Source: Planctomycetes bacterium syqfu (GTDB lineage: Bacteria; Planctomycetota; Phycisphaerae; Phycisphaerales; Phycisphaeraceae). Taken from it: DNA of 64,000 nt. The stretch lies in contig CP087563.1 of assembly GCA_020974905.1 (NCBI GenBank), positions 3,658,001-3,722,000 on the forward strand, given 5' to 3'. Shown here piece by piece: positions 57,347-64,000 of the stretch (its first letter is position 1; the number at the start of each line of letters is the position of its first letter). Position numbers and translations under genes: made by a program. The notes below the pieces were generated by a model that saw only the letters and a list, made by a program, of their open reading frames with translations, was not told where the DNA came from and made no database searches.

Positions 57347-59497
57347 TTATTTTTCGTTGCGGATTTGTCGCAGATATCGCTCGGAAACACCCGCTTTTTC
57401 GGCGATCTCCAGCAAGGGTGCGTCGGGGTTGTGGGCTATGACAGCGGCGACTAACTGGGCCTTGTCGCCGGTGTATCCAGGCCGGTTTTTGACGTATTGA
57501 ATCTTGGAGCCGTTGCGTATCTTGATGACGGATTCACGCTCAAGAGCAAGATCAAGCATCTCTCTAAACCGACGTTCGGAGAGTTGCAGACGTTGAGCTG
57601 CTTCATATTGAATGGAGCGTTTGGAACATGGATCGTTGATGGCGATGCACTCATCGATGAACTCATCCATCGTGACTTCAACCGCTTTCGTTTTAGGCTT
57701 GGCTGAACCGAGCAGCGCAGACGTGTCCACTTCCTCGGTGGGTACGAACAGCGGCCACTCCAGTCGCAGCGCCTTAGGTGGCATGGCTGGCCAACTGCGG
57801 ACAGCAGCTTCAAGCACGACGATGTCATCTTCTTCATGAGGCCGGATCACCAAGTGTGTATCAGCTGCGCGTGACTGACTGCCCGCACCTGCACCGACAT
57901 CGGTAACTGCTTTGCCCGACTGATTGCCCTTGCTGGTGTGGTGAATCATTGCAAACGCGCATTGCAGCTTGGCAGCATAGTGATCGATCCGGTTGTACAG
58001 ACTAGCAATGGCACCGTTGTCGTTCTCGTCTGTGTCCTGGGGCAGGGCACGGTAGAACGCATCAATGATGATGAGCTTGTATTGACCGGGCTCTATCTTG
58101 TCGAACATCGACCCCATGGCCACAAGGTCCTTGAGTTTGCCGCGATGACAGACGATGTCGATGTTGTCACTGAACAGATGATGCGACAGGTTCATCGCCT
58201 TGGTGATCTTCAGGTAACGATCCGTGATGGTTGGGACGTGCAGTTCGTTGTCGATGTGGAGGACCTGTCCCTGCTCAACATTCATGCCAAACCAGTCCAT
58301 ACCTGTTGCGATTGAGATGGCCAGGCCCGAGACGAGCAGACTCTTACCCATCTTCGGGCTGGCAATGATGTTCATAGTCTCACCTTCACGGAGCATGCCG
58401 TGGACGATGGGTTTATGCAGGCCGTTAAAGGTGGTGATTAAATCTTTGAGCCGAACGATTGGCAGCTTGTCATCAGACATTGACTCTGTATTTTTGCTGT
58501 TGGCACACTGATTGAGGATGCCGGTAAGATCGACATCGTTGTTCGATGCTGAATCGTCATTGCCATAACCAAGCTCGCTAAGTGCCCGAGCTGCAGCGGA
58601 GAAATCACCACCATGTTCCAGGAGTGTATAGACATGGAATGGTGAATAATATTTTTGTGCTTCAAACGGATGGGCATTGGTTGAGAAGACGGAGAACACA
58701 CCGTTTTTTAGCGTTGCTGAATGATTGACAGTTTTACCGGGCCGACGCCAATGCTCATTTTCACCGGGTTGATCCAATACCCAATCGTGCTTCAGTAACC
58801 ACTCACGCACGTCACCACGTTTGTTGAAATCATCACCAGGCCGGTCAATTCGCCATGTCGTATTGTGCGAAGACAATTCGCACATGTCTGAATTTTCCGC
58901 CGATGTGCGACTGATATTCGCACCTGTGGCCGATGATTCGAACTCATACTCGTTGAGCTGCCAAGCGGCGTCGAGCAACGTATCACGCTCAGTCTCCGTA
59001 AGGATAGGTAGATTGGCGATATCACCTTGGGTTACTTCATAGCCCGACGTCGGGACACACAGGAACAGGCCACCTTCACCACGGGTTTCGATCAAGGTTT
59101 GAACTGTGTCGCCGGTCTTACGCTGGGCCAGCTTGAGATTGCCGCTGACAGGTACGCTGCACTGATAGATCACATGGCTGCCACCCGATGGTGTCGATTC
59201 GATCACCAAACGCTCGCGTAGATCGTTGGGGATCGCCTTCAGCCATGCCGGTAATAATTCGCCACCACCGTCAAAGTCGATGATCTCCAGGTTGCCCGAT
59301 ACCTTGCCGCAGATGATGCACAGCCCGTCGTTCCATGGCCAGGAGGACAACTCAGCAGACGTGGGAATACGCTGCTGGAACTGCTTCCATTTACCGATGG
59401 CCGGACGTTTTTCCGCACGGATCGCTGGCAGGACACACAGGCCCGCATCCAAGTAGTTTTGAGCCACCTTGTTTAATTGTCCATCAGTCAGTTGCAC
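57347..59497 (-). CDS. Primase-polymerase/RecA-like helicase fusion
   Basis: The 716-residue protein has an N-terminal AEP-type primase-polymerase domain (VLPAIRAEKRPAIGKWKQF... LEIIDFDGGGEL with DxD; RGEGGLFLCVPTSGYE). A central RecA-like ATPase (NIIASPKMGKSLLVSGLA as Walker A; LIIIDAFYRALPQDTDEND as Walker B; AMIHHTSKG) follows, and C-terminal HTH segments (AAQRLQLSERRFREML; LLEIAEKAGVSERYLRQI). It probably primes and unwinds phage DNA. It is the main replication protein here. The gene overlaps the next upstream gene by 10 nt. Confidence 0.88.
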   Translation of the reverse strand: MQLTDGQLNKVAQNYLDAGLCVLPAIRAEKRPAIGKWKQFQQRIPTSAELSSWPWNDGLCIICGKVSGNLEIIDFDGGGELLPAWLKAIPNDLRERLVIESTPSGGSHVIYQCSVPVSGNLKLAQRKTGDTVQTLIETRGEGGLFLCVPTSGYEVTQGDIANLPILTETERDTLLDAAWQLNEYEFESSATGANISRTSAENSDMCELSSHNTTWRIDRPGDDFNKRGDVREWLLKHDWVLDQPGENEHWRRPGKTVNHSATLKNGVFSVFSTNAHPFEAQKYYSPFHVYTLLEHGGDFSAAARALSELGYGNDDSASNNDVDLTGILNQCANSKNTESMSDDKLPIVRLKDLITTFNGLHKPIVHGMLREGETMNIIASPKMGKSLLVSGLAISIATGMDWFGMNVEQGQVLHIDNELHVPTITDRYLKITKAMNLSHHLFSDNIDIVCHRGKLKDLVAMGSMFDKIEPGQYKLIIIDAFYRALPQDTDENDNGAIASLYNRIDHYAAKLQCAFAMIHHTSKGNQSGKAVTDVGAGAGSQSRAADTHLVIRPHEEDDIVVLEAAVRSWPAMPPKALRLEWPLFVPTEEVDTSALLGSAKPKTKAVEVTMDEFIDECIAINDPCSKRSIQYEAAQRLQLSERRFREMLDLALERESVIKIRNGSKIQYVKNRPGYTGDKAQLVAAVIAHNPDAPLLEIAEKAGVSERYLRQIRNEK

Positions 59498-59931
59498 GGC
59501 AATTCCTGTTTACGAAGCCGGGCTGGATTCATTAAGGCCCAATCCTTCCAGCCAATGATCTGTCGTCGCAACACATCAAGGTCGGCTGGTTCAGGTGGTG
59601 ATATCTTTCCGTTCCAAACAAAGCGGAGACTCTCAACCGTCATCAGTTCCGCATTGCCTTCAATGATTAACACACTGGCTGGCCCCAATCTGGTCATCTG
59701 CTTAAACAAAATCTCTTGGCCTTTGCAGATACCTTGGTGTTCCTTCCATTCGAGGAACAGCAGGTTGCCACAGATTTCCGTGACGGCGTCGATGTCGTTG
59801 AAGGCACTTCCGGGGGGCGGCCCGGGCAGACAGTCGGCAAACATTTCGATCTTGGGACGTTTCTTGAGATTGAAACATCCCTGCCGATCGCAATTCCAGA
59901 GCATGGGGTTGAAGCCGTTATCTAGTGACAT
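59488..59931 (-). CDS. PD-(D/E)XK nuclease-like early protein
   Basis: This 147-residue protein has FNDIDAVTEICGNLLFLEWKEHQGICKGQE, that is an acidic D followed by E-x-K, then a strand PASVLIIEG. This order fits VRR-NUC/Holliday-junction-resolvase-like folds. Two cysteines near the N-terminus (WNCDRQGCF) may bind metal. It overlaps the ParB-methyltransferase gene by 14 nt and lies among replication genes, so a recombination nuclease is plausible. Confidence 0.55.
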   Translation of the reverse strand: MSLDNGFNPMLWNCDRQGCFNLKKRPKIEMFADCLPGPPPGSAFNDIDAVTEICGNLLFLEWKEHQGICKGQEILFKQMTRLGPASVLIIEGNAELMTVESLRFVWNGKISPPEPADLDVLRRQIIGWKDWALMNPARLRKQELPCN

Positions 59932-61012
59932 GACACATGCTCCCCATATCCTTGAAAGCAGATGTGAACTTGCATACGTGGTTGCCCAGATACAGCACCG
60001 CCTGCCCCTGTAATGGCGTGGAGGTTTTATCCGGATGCCAGAAGCGAACGCGCCCAGCGGGAAAACACACTGCTGAGGCGACAGATAATAATGCCTGAAA
60101 CCAACGGGTTTCCGTAGCGTTGTTCACCAGAACGACAGCCTGCGTGACGTTTTGATCTTTGAACTCTTGAACAAGTTTTTCACAGAACTGCTGGATCAAT
60201 GGTTGAGCGTATGGTGGGTTCATGAATACCCGGCCACGCCAGTCCTGTTGCAAACCATCGTCTTCCGCTGTGTAAATGTGTTTTGCTTCGACAACTTGAT
60301 TAGCTGCAAGACTGGATGCAGGATCAAGATCGATCCCACCCATCGCAGAGGCTGCACGCCCGGTGTACGGTGTGGGTGTGTACCATTCATTATCACCGGA
60401 GTTGTTGGCCACATGGGGATTCTTGAGTTTGGTGTACTCTGCATGAATCGTTGTCTCGCCACGACGAAGCTGATCTTTCGTAACAGAATCAGCATGATCA
60501 GCGATGTAATTGGCCTTTGTGATATTTCCATGTGATATACCTGCCATGGCAGCCAGGTCACGCTTGGTGTCACTTTTGCCCAAATTTGGGCAAAAGTTCG
60601 AATTCAAATCTGTACGCCTTCCCTGATGTTTCTTGGCTTGAGTAGCCCATACTGGCTTTAGTTTCAAAGCCAATTCGGCACGCTGAAACGGAGTCAGATT
60701 CCGACGTCCAAATTGATGTTCAATAACCCATTGCTTGGCTTCATTGCGATCAGTAAAACTGACACCATGAAGTTCGTAATCAATGCTGTATCGATCACAG
60801 ATGGCCTTGCGATTGTGGCCATCCAGCAGAATGCATTGCTCAGCCCATACGATCAATGGATCGATGCAACCATCGCGTAAAAGGTTCTCTTCCAAGCCAG
60901 TGAGTTCTTCCTCCGTCAACGGTGGAATCAGACTTTGGAATTCATCGTCTATGGTGACACTCAAGGACGCATCGATGATTGCTGGATTGAGTTCAACAGA
61001 GGTTGTTGTCAT
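59918..61012 (-). CDS. ParB-domain fused to phage N6-adenine methyltransferase
   Basis: This is a 364-residue protein. The N-terminal part is ParB-like (LEENLLRDGCIDPLIVW, ILLDGHNRKAICD, RRNLTPFQRAELALKL) with an HTH (DLAAMAGISHGNITKANYIA). The C-terminal part is a Dam-type phage methyltransferase (NEWYTPTPYTGRA, GIDLDPASSLAAN, VFMNPPYAQPL). It should methylate adenine in a site chosen by the linked DNA-binding domain. It is the second ParB-methyltransferase of this prophage. Spacing to the helicase gene is 11 nt. Confidence 0.88.
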   Translation of the reverse strand: MTTTSVELNPAIIDASLSVTIDDEFQSLIPPLTEEELTGLEENLLRDGCIDPLIVWAEQCILLDGHNRKAICDRYSIDYELHGVSFTDRNEAKQWVIEHQFGRRNLTPFQRAELALKLKPVWATQAKKHQGRRTDLNSNFCPNLGKSDTKRDLAAMAGISHGNITKANYIADHADSVTKDQLRRGETTIHAEYTKLKNPHVANNSGDNEWYTPTPYTGRAASAMGGIDLDPASSLAANQVVEAKHIYTAEDDGLQQDWRGRVFMNPPYAQPLIQQFCEKLVQEFKDQNVTQAVVLVNNATETRWFQALLSVASAVCFPAGRVRFWHPDKTSTPLQGQAVLYLGNHVCKFTSAFKDMGSMCHVTR

Positions 61013-61023
61013 TGTCTAATCTT

Positions 61024-62772
61024 TCAAAAAGGGATTTCGTCGTCGTCAGGCCATTCGGTCCACGGTTGATCGGGCGACACCGTGCTGGCTACCGGTTCAC
61101 GTTCGTCACTGCCATCGATACGGGGTGGGATTGACCCCAATTCGTAATTGGTAATGCGGTCGAATTTTTCACCGGTGACTGATCGCACAGTGATAGATAA
61201 GGGTTGGGCCAACGCACCGTTCTCGGCCAACTCGACTGCCTGCTCCACTGTCTCGGGCATCGGTTCGTTTGATCGGGCCTGCCACCATGTGCTGGCTTTT
61301 TGCCAGGCGTAGCTGCCCTTGGGGTGCGCGACGCAGACCCACTCGCTGTGGTAATCGTTGAACCCGCATCGGTAATCGACGCGCAATGTCTTGGGATGTT
61401 CGGGTGGCGCACCACGCTTGGTGTGGATGCTGTAGTACACGGATGACACGTCGTAATCGGTTTTGGTGACTTCACCAGATAGCACACCAGCAGTCGAAGC
61501 GCTACTGTCATGTTTTTCCCGCTCAGGTGGTGGGAATTCATGACCACAATCCGGGCAGACGCTGTACGACGCATGGATCAATGCCTGGCAATTGGGACAC
61601 TCCTTAGCTGGTGCTTCGCTGCTGCTTTTCCGCTCCGACTTATCCTTGATCTGCAACGCATCGACGGGGCCATGTCGCAGGATATTGCCACCAAAGTCCA
61701 GCACCAGGCAGTTGGATTTGTTTGGGTGCAACCTGAATCCGCGACCTAACATTTGGTAATAAAGTCCCGGGGAATTGGTCGGACGCAGCAGTGCGACACA
61801 ATCGATGTTGGGCGCGTCGAAACCGGTCGTCAGCACATTGACGTTGACCAAGTACTTGAGTTCGCCTTCCTTGAATCGACGCAGGATGTCATCGCGGAAA
61901 ATGCCGGAACTATCGCCGCAGACGAACCCGCACTCATGGCCCATGTCGGCCAGAACACGTTGTACGTGCTGGGCATGCTGCACACTGGCTGCAAAGATCA
62001 ATACCGAATTGCGGTCACGTGTCTGCTCGACAATCTCTCGGCAAGCCGAATGCACGAGGGCATCGTCATCCATCAGTGCTTCGACTTCACCTGCGATAAA
62101 TTCGCCACCACGAATGTGTAAGTTGGATGTATCTGCCTTGCGTCGGCCAGCCTTAGTCTTAAGCGGACAGAGGTAGCCTTGAGCAATCAGTTCCCGAACA
62201 CCAACTTCATAACACACATGGTTGAGCAAGTGATCTGGCCCACAGATCGTGCCGCTGGTCATGCGGTATGGCGTTGCGGTCAACCCGATCAATCGCACAT
62301 TGGGATTAATCGCCTTGGCATCCTGTAAGAACTGCTGATACATGCCCTCGCCATTGGGCGGCAGCATGTGCGCTTCGTCGATCAGGATCAGATCAAACGA
62401 ATCCAGTTCTGCTGCCTTACGATACACCGACTGAATGCCGGCCACGATGATGGCATGATCGGTGTCCCGGCTTTTCAACCCCGCTGAGTAGCATCCGATC
62501 TGATGCCATAAGTCAGGGGCCATGGCATGCAGCTTGTCCACGGCCTGTTCAATCAATTCCTTGACATGAGCCAGGATCAAAACGCGACCATCCCACTGTG
62601 TGACCGCATCACGGCAGATCGTTGCCATCAGGGGCGTCTTGCCCCCAGCTGTCGGAATGACAACACAAGGATTGTCATCCCGACAGCGCAGATGCTCATA
62701 CACAGCATTGACCGCTTCGGCCTGATACGGGCGAAGTTGAATCACAGGTTGTTGTTCACAAGCCTGTATCAA
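61024..62772 (-). CDS. SF2 DEAD/DEAH helicase with zinc ribbon
   Basis: This 582-residue protein has LRPYQAEAVNAVYEHL (Q-motif region), IPTAGGKTPLM (Walker A), LILIDEAHML (DEAH), GLTATPYRM (motif III), then helicase C (VLTTGFDAPNIDCVALLRPT and GRGFRLHPNK). A zinc ribbon follows (CPNCQALIHASYSVCPDCGHEF). It likely unwinds or translocates on phage DNA. It overlaps the ParB-like gene by 4 nt. Confidence 0.9.
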   Translation of the reverse strand: MIQACEQQPVIQLRPYQAEAVNAVYEHLRCRDDNPCVVIPTAGGKTPLMATICRDAVTQWDGRVLILAHVKELIEQAVDKLHAMAPDLWHQIGCYSAGLKSRDTDHAIIVAGIQSVYRKAAELDSFDLILIDEAHMLPPNGEGMYQQFLQDAKAINPNVRLIGLTATPYRMTSGTICGPDHLLNHVCYEVGVRELIAQGYLCPLKTKAGRRKADTSNLHIRGGEFIAGEVEALMDDDALVHSACREIVEQTRDRNSVLIFAASVQHAQHVQRVLADMGHECGFVCGDSSGIFRDDILRRFKEGELKYLVNVNVLTTGFDAPNIDCVALLRPTNSPGLYYQMLGRGFRLHPNKSNCLVLDFGGNILRHGPVDALQIKDKSERKSSSEAPAKECPNCQALIHASYSVCPDCGHEFPPPEREKHDSSASTAGVLSGEVTKTDYDVSSVYYSIHTKRGAPPEHPKTLRVDYRCGFNDYHSEWVCVAHPKGSYAWQKASTWWQARSNEPMPETVEQAVELAENGALAQPLSITVRSVTGEKFDRITNYELGSIPPRIDGSDEREPVASTVSPDQPWTEWPDDDEIPF

Positions 62773-63602
62773 TCGATCACCTCCTCGGGCAACGGGAACT
62801 GCTCGACGGAAGCTGGGTAAATGCGGCTGGGATTTTCACCCTTGAGCCAGGCAGCCAGTACGCGCTCGACCTTGCCATAGCGTTGTGCACGTTGGCAATA
62901 CGATGTGCCACGACTGGTGATCAGGTATTGCCGCAGTTGAACGATGACGCTTTCATGGTTTGATGTCACAATGCCGGTGGCCAGCTTGCGACAAAAATCT
63001 CTGAGCATGGCATGGTCCACCGAATAGGTTGCCCGCGCAATGACTGAGCGTGTGGTGGCAGTGCACAAGCCCCGAGCAAATGCAACGACAGGCAAATGCT
63101 CCATGGCAAATTCAATCGCGTCATGATGAATACGCAACAGTTCAGAAGTTTCAGATGGAGACAGACTCGGCGGATTGCCAAAACCACCGAGCATGCTGCG
63201 GAGAATGGCCATGTGGTGATTGTTCACATCGCCGTTTTCACCTGCGATATTAAGAATGTCTGCCATCGAGCGGGTCTTGCCACAATCGATGGCCATCATC
63301 ACTTCCGAGTCCACATTGCGCCAGACATACATTTCCACGGTCACGCCGGACATGGTGATCGCCCACAGACGATGCTGGCCATCAAGCAAGGTGCCATTGG
63401 GATCAAAGGCAATACCCACATGAGTCAGTCGCCACTTGCCATCGGTCATGTCACGTGCCAGGCGATGGACATGTTTCTCGGATACTTTGCGATTGTTGGT
63501 GTTGGTGGTTTCGAGCCAGCGCAGTGCCATATCAGGTGTCACGTTGATGCGCTCGACGGTGGGAACGTTCTTTGTTGTTTGGGGTTGTTGAGTTGTGATC
63601 AT
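62769..63602 (-). CDS. ParB/DGQHR-domain protein
   Basis: This 277-residue protein has NRKVSEKHVHRLARDMTDGKW and GTLLDGQHRLWAI, the DGQHR form of the ParB/Srx fold. The rest is helical and unassigned, with a region VMMAIDCGKTRSMADIL. Proteins like it are common on phages and integrative elements, with unknown roles. It overlaps both neighbours by 4 nt, so the early genes form one operon. Confidence 0.75.
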   Translation of the reverse strand: MITTQQPQTTKNVPTVERINVTPDMALRWLETTNTNNRKVSEKHVHRLARDMTDGKWRLTHVGIAFDPNGTLLDGQHRLWAITMSGVTVEMYVWRNVDSEVMMAIDCGKTRSMADILNIAGENGDVNNHHMAILRSMLGGFGNPPSLSPSETSELLRIHHDAIEFAMEHLPVVAFARGLCTATTRSVIARATYSVDHAMLRDFCRKLATGIVTSNHESVIVQLRQYLITSRGTSYCQRAQRYGKVERVLAAWLKGENPSRIYPASVEQFPLPEEVID

Positions 63603-64000
63603 GCAGCGCCTTCTTTCTGTTCCTGGAGATATTGGTTTAAGGATGCGAGTAGTTGATGGGCATAATCCGCACCCATGGCCGAGACGATCGCGCGTGCACC
63701 ATAGGTTGGATCATGCGGGAGATTGAGATTGGTTTGAGCTAATGCGGGGCGTGATTGACGAATCGGATGATGTGCGTTGGAACTACGGGCACGGGGTTTG
63801 CGGTTGATATTGCCCGTTTTCATTCGAGCGACTGTGCCATGCTTTGTCTTGTAATTACGAGACTGAGGAGTTGATTTCTCACTGATACAATGTATCAGTG
63901 AGGTTCGGTGCCGGGTGACTGTTGGTTGTGACACTTGACACTGCTTTGCGATTTCTCGATCCGAATATTGAGACCATTCTTCATCTTCCAACATTGTCAG
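63599..64000 (-). CDS. ParB-type HTH protein, N-terminus outside window
   Basis: The frame is open to the right edge. The visible part begins LTMLEDEEWSQYSDREIAKQCQVSQPTVTRHR, the C-terminal HTH of the family whose N-terminus is a ParB domain. A basic Arg/Asn/Pro-rich linker follows (NINRKPRARSSNAHH), then a C-terminal helix (DYAHQLLASLNQYLQEQKEGAA). Since family members have a ParB domain before this HTH, the start inside the window (63994) is probably not the real one. Confidence 0.75.
   Translation of the reverse strand: MTMLEDEEWSQYSDREIAKQCQVSQPTVTRHRTSLIHCISEKSTPQSRNYKTKHGTVARMKTGNINRKPRARSSNAHHPIRQSRPALAQTNLNLPHDPTYGARAIVSAMGADYAHQLLASLNQYLQEQKEGAA

Noticed and set aside
33790-64000. 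Endolysin and integrase genes for the prophage
   Set aside because: No product with a muramidase, amidase or peptidase motif, and no intact recombinase, was seen. They may be outside the window or lost.
1-64000. tRNA or rRNA genes
   Set aside because: No cloverleaf-like TTCGA arms with proper spacing or rRNA motifs were noticed, but a covariance search was not possible.

Overview
The window looks like part of a Planctomycetota chromosome, probably Phycisphaerae-like. The evidence is a giant secreted protein with an LEPR-XLL anchor motif, SdrD-type B repeats and beta-propellers, and several gene families (integrase, serine recombinase plus HTH partner, tail-chaperone types) in forms familiar from planctomycetes. 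The window is a mosaic of four blocks.

Block 1 (1-12064, minus) is one enormous open frame of at least about 4,020 codons that runs off the left edge. It encodes a modular exported protein with four TolB/WD40-like propellers, seven FG-GAP repeats, PKD-like domains and many SdrD B-like domains. One apparent frameshift lies in a G6 homopolymer at 9321-9326.

Block 2 (12.4-23.3 kb) is a decayed hot spot for mobile DNA. It holds a frameshifted rolling-circle-type Rep fragment joined to the 3' end of a tyrosine integrase, an MntA/HepT toxin-antitoxin pair, a DDE transposase, a GC-rich segment (truncated cysK, DUF2752, Zn/Cd P-type ATPase, a chimeric ABC ATPase), a fragment of a PEP-utilising enzyme, and the C-terminal half of a large serine recombinase with its HTH partner. 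Many genes are cut abruptly at block joints.

Block 3 (23.4-33.1 kb, minus, AT-rich) is a tight five-gene operon that I regard as a candidate anti-phage system without a name I can assign: DUF4007, a 1172-aa P-loop ATPase, a DndC/PAPS-reductase-like PP-loop protein, a soluble protein with two GHKL ATPase domains, and a divergent receiver-domain protein with an intact Asp/Ser/Lys set. The last two look like a kinase and receiver pair wired into a sulfur-chemistry/ATPase module. No methylase, PglZ, DndA/D/E or recognisable nuclease is present. A perfect 14-bp inverted repeat covers the start region of the first gene.

Block 4 (33.2-64 kb) is a siphovirus-type prophage with late genes read leftward: small and large terminase, head-tail joiner, lambda-type portal, fused protease-capsid, connector genes, tail tube, tail chaperones, tape measure and Cys-rich tail-end proteins. 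An early block (54.6-64 kb) carries two ParB-methyltransferase fusions, a primase-helicase, a nuclease-like protein, an SF2 helicase and two more ParB-type proteins. Two essential virion genes carry selfish elements: a class 3-type mini-intein sits inside the Walker A motif of the large terminase, and a 2.48-kb group II intron splits the tail tube gene. A GC-rich 16-mer is dispersed through the prophage. I saw no endolysin and no intact integrase. The defence operon lies just downstream of the late genes, a common place for prophage cargo.
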